From CAYZQH01 sp050300015 (GTDB lineage Bacteria > Pseudomonadota > Gammaproteobacteria > Pseudomonadales > Cellvibrionaceae): a stretch of DNA of 64,000 nt. The position numbers were made by a program, and so were the translations under genes. Of the stretch, positions 60,601 through 64,000 are shown piece after piece. The DNA lies in assembly GCA_050300015.1 (NCBI GenBank), contig JBNKWZ010000006.1, positions 1-64,000 of the forward strand, given 5' to 3'. The notes under the pieces were generated by a model. It ran no database searches and had not been told where the DNA came from. It worked only from the letters and a program-made list of their open reading frames with translations. Position 1 is the stretch's first letter, and each line of letters begins with the position of its first letter.

Positions 60601-63600
60601 TGCAATTAACTGGCAAGTCGTTGCAGAGGAGTTTATGGCGGCTGTAGGGTACGATACCGACCAAGGGTGTAGTGCAGCATTGAATTTGGATTCTCACCCA
60701 GCGTTTGGCAATATATTACCTGTAGATATTAATGGTGATGGCGTGACTGATCTCGTTTATGGGAATAGAGGGATTACCGCTACTTTTGATGCAAATGGAT
60801 CTAAGTTCGACAAGATAAGTTATCGAATCGGTAAAGGAGATAATACCTATGGACCTGAAATCTCCTTTGCGCCTGGAGATGTTAAATATATTGGTGCTAT
60901 GGATTATGAGTCAGATGGTGATGTTGATCTTTATTTCGGGCTAGATGACAACACGTTAAAAATGTCGACCTGGGATCAGAGTTCCTACGATACCAGTTAT
61001 ACAACCTTGAGCTCCTACGTTCCGGACGGGACCACCATTCAATATATGGATGTGACGGGAGATGGGTCAACTGATCGAGTTACTTTGAGCAGCTCTAACA
61101 TAAAAATAGCTAAAGGCCAACAAACTCATCTTCGCAATCAAATCGTAGCGTTCTACAGTGGGCATGGCGCTAAAACTGAGGTGAATTATGAACCGCTCAG
61201 CCTGACTGAAAATTATCTGCGTGTAGATGGCCTAGTGACTTCGGTCACACAGCTAGAGGAGTTGCGTACTGTCGCACCGGGTGTGGAAGTGCTTATTCCT
61301 GTTACCACCACAAGTATTAATTCGGAAGAGTTCTATCAGAACCTAAATGACCCCTTTTCTGATTTACCTTCGGGTACGGAGGCAATCGCGCTCAATAACA
61401 CAGCGCCTATTTTAGAATTTTCGACGCCAATGTCGGTGGTCACAAGAGTTGAAACTTCTGTTCCCACGTATGATCCCGCCGCGAACGATGTAGTAACCAA
61501 AATGGCCGGCGTAGCTTACGTTTACACTGAAGCAAAAATGCAAGCTGGTGGCCAAGGGTTTTTAGGGTTTAAGGAGCTCACAACGGTCGATTTACAGACC
61601 AAAGTTGTGACTACCACTAAATATCGACAAGATTGGCCATTTGTAGGGGCTCCACTCGAAACCATCAAAAAGACGGCCGATGGTCACTTGTTGAGTAAAA
61701 GTACATCAACCTCAAAAGCGGTGATTCCAGCCAGCTTGAGTGCTGGCGCAGGTACTACCAGTATTCTGTCGCGCGAAACCCTTGCCATCAGTAACGGTAC
61801 GAAAGCGCTCGGCCCCATACAAGTCTTTACTTCTAAAACGAGTGATGAAAGCTACGCTTATCGAGAGGGGCAGGCATCTGGTGGCGAGCTGTTAAAGGTT
61901 ACAGAAGTTGAAACGGGTGCGCCAGATCGATACGGCAATGTTCCAAGCATTACCACTAAGCACATAAATGCCAGCGGTTCAGTGGTTAGCATTCAGGCGA
62001 CGGTAAATGAATATTTTAATACCAGTAATTTACCGCTCGGGCAAAGCCGTTTAAGTAAAAGCACAGTGACCACTACCAATGCCAACACTGGAGAAAGTCA
62101 AGTCCGTATTGCAGAGTTTGACTATTACGGTGGAAGTCAAAGCGGTTGTGTGTCGCCAGGTGTGCTAAAAGGTATGCTCTGTTATGAAAAAGTATCAGTC
62201 AATGACGAGTCGAACGACAGTCTAGAGACCCGCCATTACTATGATGCATTTGGCAATGCCGTTTTCAAGAAAATGAGCGCCGATGCGGGCACCCGTGTCA
62301 GCAGCCTTAAGGTATTTGACGGTCACGGACGGTATATTAATGAAACCTATGGTGTTTTCAGTAGTCACGTTGGGCAGTCGGTTTCAACGCCTAACGGTGA
62401 CTTCAATTCAGCTGTCGGCAGTCTAGATGGCGTCGTCCTTAAAACCAGTGAGGTGGCTCTGCGAGAGAAACACGGTATACCGCTCCAGGTTCACAGCTAT
62501 ATCGGTGCATCAAACTACCTCGTGTCTCGTACATCTGTAACACCATTTGGAACGCCATATTTTAAGGCATCGTCGGATGGCAGCGTTGAGCGCTATAGGG
62601 CAAGCCTTAACCCCACGAACTGCCCCGCCAATTCAGGCGCCGTTTACTCAGTTACCCAAACGGTTAACGATAAATTGTCTGGTGCTTGCTTTGATTATAT
62701 GAACAGAGAGGTCGCCACTTTTTCAAAAGGGTTTAATGGTGAAATTGTACAAACCATTAAGCGCTACGATGTACTTTCCAGGGTGGTGGCCACCAGTGAA
62801 CCTTTTGAGTCGGGAGGTCCAAAGTATTGGACAGAAGTCGTTTACGATTCCATCGGTCGACCTGTACAAACCATGCAACCCTTCAATACCGTCACCCGTA
62901 CGTCATCCAAAACCAATATGCAGACTTTAGGTGTCCCCACCAATCAAAGGGCAATATCTTCACTAACCTACAATGGTCTTGAGAAAATTGTCACTAATTC
63001 AGAAGGGCACATTCGCAAGGAGCTGTCCAATGTTTTAGGGCAGACTGTAAAGGTAACGGAAGTTGCTCAAGGTGCGAGTTATGGTAACCGTGTAGCCGAT
63101 TACGTCTATGACACAAATGGTAATTTGAAATCTGTGACGACAAACGGTGCTGCCAATACAACAATCGTCATGACATACAATACCCTAGGCCATAAAACGG
63201 CAATGAATGATCCAGACAAAGGGCAGTGGGAATATCATTACAATGGCTTTGGCGAGCTGGTGTGTCAAAAAGATTCGTTGGGCAATGTCATCGCTTCCAA
63301 TTTTGATGCGCTTGGCAGATTGGTGGATCGAAAAGACTACGTCAATTCAACTTGCGAATCTCGCAGCGAAAGTAACCTAGAGGCGCATGCGCAGTGGGTG
63401 TACGATTCCGCGGCCAATGGGTTGGGTCAACTGGCACTCGAGCAGGACTCCCTATCGGGTTATGCCAAACACTACAGCTATGATCCATTGGGGCGTGCCT
63501 CTGAAACCGTAGAGATGTTTCCAGGGGTAGAAGAAGAGCAGACACGACACTATCAAAAAGTCACCTATGACGCCATGGGGCGGGTATCCCAGCAGTTCGA

Positions 63601-64000
63601 CTCTGCGCGAGCGACCAATGTCTTTAATTCAAATGGCACAAAAAATGTGTACAACAGCCATGGATACCTGTGGAAAGTTGTTAACGCCGCTAACACAGCC
63701 GAGGTCTACTATGAAATCAATGATACGAATGCGCGTGGTCAAGTAACCAATCACAAGGTTGCCGCAAGTGTTACGGTGCACTCCGGCTATAACGCAAAAA
63801 CGGGTGCGCTAGAATCTATCAATTCGGATACCTATACGCAATCGCTGCAATCACTGTCTTTAAAGTGGGATCACCTCGGCAATCTGCTTTATCGAAGTGA
63901 AGGCAGCTTTGGCAATGGCCAAGAGCGTTACGAATATGACGAATTTAATCAGCTACGCAAAACCTATTTCGTTAATGGGTCTTCAGAAACTGTTCATGAG
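57620..64000 (+). CDS. Giant secreted SpvB/VCBS/RHS-repeat protein (3' end outside window)
   Basis: An open frame of 2127 codons runs to the last base of the window without a stop. It starts at GTG 57620 behind GGAGG, with a signal peptide (IKRFLLLVKIIGSLSLGLAA, cut near TNA^A). An Ig-like domain follows at ~131-219 (PVVQITSPMAGEHLPPGQQT). An SpvB-like domain lies at ~448-560 (YTIPIFMAEGTAGVAPDVSL, AYNSQAGSSALGIGWSL). VCBS/FG-GAP repeats occupy ~774-1155 (FTDINGDGRQDP, LPVDINGDGVTDLVYG, DVTGDGSTD). RHS/YD repeats run from ~1530 (YYDAFGNA, YNTLGHKT, YDPLGRASE, YDAMGRVSQQFD). The layout resembles TcB-type and RHS toxin shells. The tip or toxin domain would be beyond the window, so its role as toxin, adhesin or surface protein is undecided. 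Confidence 0.92.
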   Translation, partial: MIKRFLLLVKIIGSLSLGLAASNTNAAIDAYEQGAGLVGITWSRATNNVGDNSRTIIKETELNTGLNRDIYTSEETSGSFSLSRVPGTYNYSLKTCWITGSNYQCTPNQTDSVTVNVSGPGHDLGSFNTSPVVQITSPMAGEHLPPGQQTFSATVNDSDGVSKVSFYLDGVLVGFQTGTQSNYIQTYDTSALADGYMRLTVIAEDNAGVVESKDVVFLSLAQDNGPKNPSGTIPFDVTKYEVYYCDVDQSGVLEDIYLRGKDNWVLLHGEIITPIKIMGPAGFVFYGDALGRYEGPVQIDLDSQQLQNCDNGMMGTDYLGGDLDSDGDVDMLVRGKLLNSGSLVISGKSVSGDPNVLFTINSAGTISSNTSGNQFSYPISANLSDRNVDVSIGGGYLAADGLTYTYDASSHVLINTAKQNELAQSQSPEYASPSLDSSGQQALDQVKSLSGEFKVSEAGAANYTIPIFMAEGTAGVAPDVSLAYNSQAGSSALGIGWSLNVGGGISRCRQTLLVDKKISSISFSEEDRFCLNGQRLLVEQAYSYGQVGAKYRTEMESFFSVESIGGVSGAPDYFRVLGKDGSVSYYGYPGGHDSEWKGRNSSGVAQSDVIVTWGLSRFKDNVGNTVVYHYQQGSDHFRINEISYAYSNPSPTNIDASGTSGARVEFIYEDVVDEGPSYIGGFDFRDYSILEGIKTYNTVSGEEHVLREYKLGYGEGTSNYTGDGQRRLTSIRECVEQVCLPSLWFAWGYAPSNAQYTYLSTINRVNSDAAIGQSVFTDINGDGRQDPVYIEALGDETYSLKYKIQKPDGTHVSGIALTTTSTKVPKFYPLDVNADGRSDIALYAKGQGWKLLLAEPSVNEELGWRLTSVDQEVFEFPFNSEEMRFGDLNSDGLVDAFIPYSNQISRAYLKRDPSIPNSSNLVYRFYPADPIITVVNFNSDSVITGDVNGDGAVDYIGVHQMFSNEKIINSQWGDHTECDRTDKLYVGLADPNSTAINWQVVAEEFMAAVGYDTDQGCSAALNLDSHPAFGNILPVDINGDGVTDLVYGNRGITATFDANGSKFDKISYRIGKGDNTYGPEISFAPGDVKYIGAMDYESDGDVDLYFGLDDNTLKMSTWDQSSYDTSYTTLSSYVPDGTTIQYMDVTGDGSTDRVTLSSSNIKIAKGQQTHLRNQIVAFYSGHGAKTEVNYEPLSLTENYLRVDGLVTSVTQLEELRTVAPGVEVLIPVTTTSINSEEFYQNLNDPFSDLPSGTEAIALNNTAPILEFSTPMSVVTRVETSVPTYDPAANDVVTKMAGVAYVYTEAKMQAGGQGFLGFKELTTVDLQTKVVTTTKYRQDWPFVGAPLETIKKTADGHLLSKSTSTSKAVIPASLSAGAGTTSILSRETLAISNGTKALGPIQVFTSKTSDESYAYREGQASGGELLKVTEVETGAPDRYGNVPSITTKHINASGSVVSIQATVNEYFNTSNLPLGQSRLSKSTVTTTNANTGESQVRIAEFDYYGGSQSGCVSPGVLKGMLCYEKVSVNDESNDSLETRHYYDAFGNAVFKKMSADAGTRVSSLKVFDGHGRYINETYGVFSSHVGQSVSTPNGDFNSAVGSLDGVVLKTSEVALREKHGIPLQVHSYIGASNYLVSRTSVTPFGTPYFKASSDGSVERYRASLNPTNCPANSGAVYSVTQTVNDKLSGACFDYMNREVATFSKGFNGEIVQTIKRYDVLSRVVATSEPFESGGPKYWTEVVYDSIGRPVQTMQPFNTVTRTSSKTNMQTLGVPTNQRAISSLTYNGLEKIVTNSEGHIRKELSNVLGQTVKVTEVAQGASYGNRVADYVYDTNGNLKSVTTNGAANTTIVMTYNTLGHKTAMNDPDKGQWEYHYNGFGELVCQKDSLGNVIASNFDALGRLVDRKDYVNSTCESRSESNLEAHAQWVYDSAANGLGQLALEQDSLSGYAKHYSYDPLGRASETVEMFPGVEEEQTRHYQKVTYDAMGRVSQQFDSARATNVFNSNGTKNVYNSHGYLWKVVNAANTAEVYYEINDTNARGQVTNHKVAASVTVHSGYNAKTGALESINSDTYTQSLQSLSLKWDHLGNLLYRSEGSFGNGQERYEYDEFNQLRKTYFVNGSSETVHE

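Noticed and set aside
57620..64000. Possibility that the giant RHS gene is frameshifted
   Set aside because: I followed the frame through sampled stretches and its repeats stay in the same frame to the last base of the window; no shift was needed.

Overview
The window is chromosomal DNA of a gammaproteobacterium. The ribosomal gene order is E. coli-like. Several features point to the Pseudomonas/Cellvibrionales side of the class: an ATP-cone NrdA of 962 residues with a long-tailed NrdB, a leuS-lptE-holA operon, and fimT/pilVWXY1/pilE minor-pilin genes. A marine Cellvibrionales member is my guess, not something the sequence proves.

Positions 1-17,000 carry the end of tuf, an EF-G gene of the second (FusA2-like) type with its own upstream region, and the complete S10, spc and alpha ribosomal operons (rpsJ to rplQ, with secY, rpmJ and rpoA). 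A strong promoter precedes rpsJ and a second candidate lies between rpmJ and rpsM. A classical terminator ends the block after rplQ. queE and queC (queuosine precursor synthesis) follow.

Positions 18,400-30,300 hold a type IV pilus tip cluster (fimT, pilV, pilW, pilX, pilY1, pilE, a second fimT-like gene), two intact tRNA-Lys(UUU) genes around a broken third copy, and nadA. On the minus strand, 30,350-40,700 holds two small unknown genes, nrdB, nrdA, and the holA-lptE-leuS operon. The nrdA upstream region has two DnaA-box-like sequences and possible NrdR boxes. From 41,200 to 48,400 come single plus-strand genes: a helical NIT-like protein, a periplasmic solute-binding-like protein, glutathionyl-hydroquinone reductase, YfbR nucleotidase, a small exported protein and a Sel1/TonB_C protein. 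A second, diverged pilV-pilW-pilX-pilY1 cluster follows on the minus strand (48,508-55,812). From 57,620 a giant secreted SpvB/VCBS/RHS protein runs open to the end of the window.

The accessory part (31-57 kb) is scattered with non-coding terminal-inverted-repeat elements, here called R1 (ends GGAACCTCTGATTAAGTC, about 270-315 bp), R2 (ends ATTAACCCGGCAAT, about 170 bp, a chain of hairpins) and R3 (ends GTGTTCGTTTAGAAAC, 159 bp). They are nested in one another: R1 and R3 sit inside an R2 downstream of nrdB, and R2 sits inside an R1 upstream of yfbR. With the hairpin chain inserted in the T-loop of a tRNA-Lys copy, these small elements are the least explained structure in the window.
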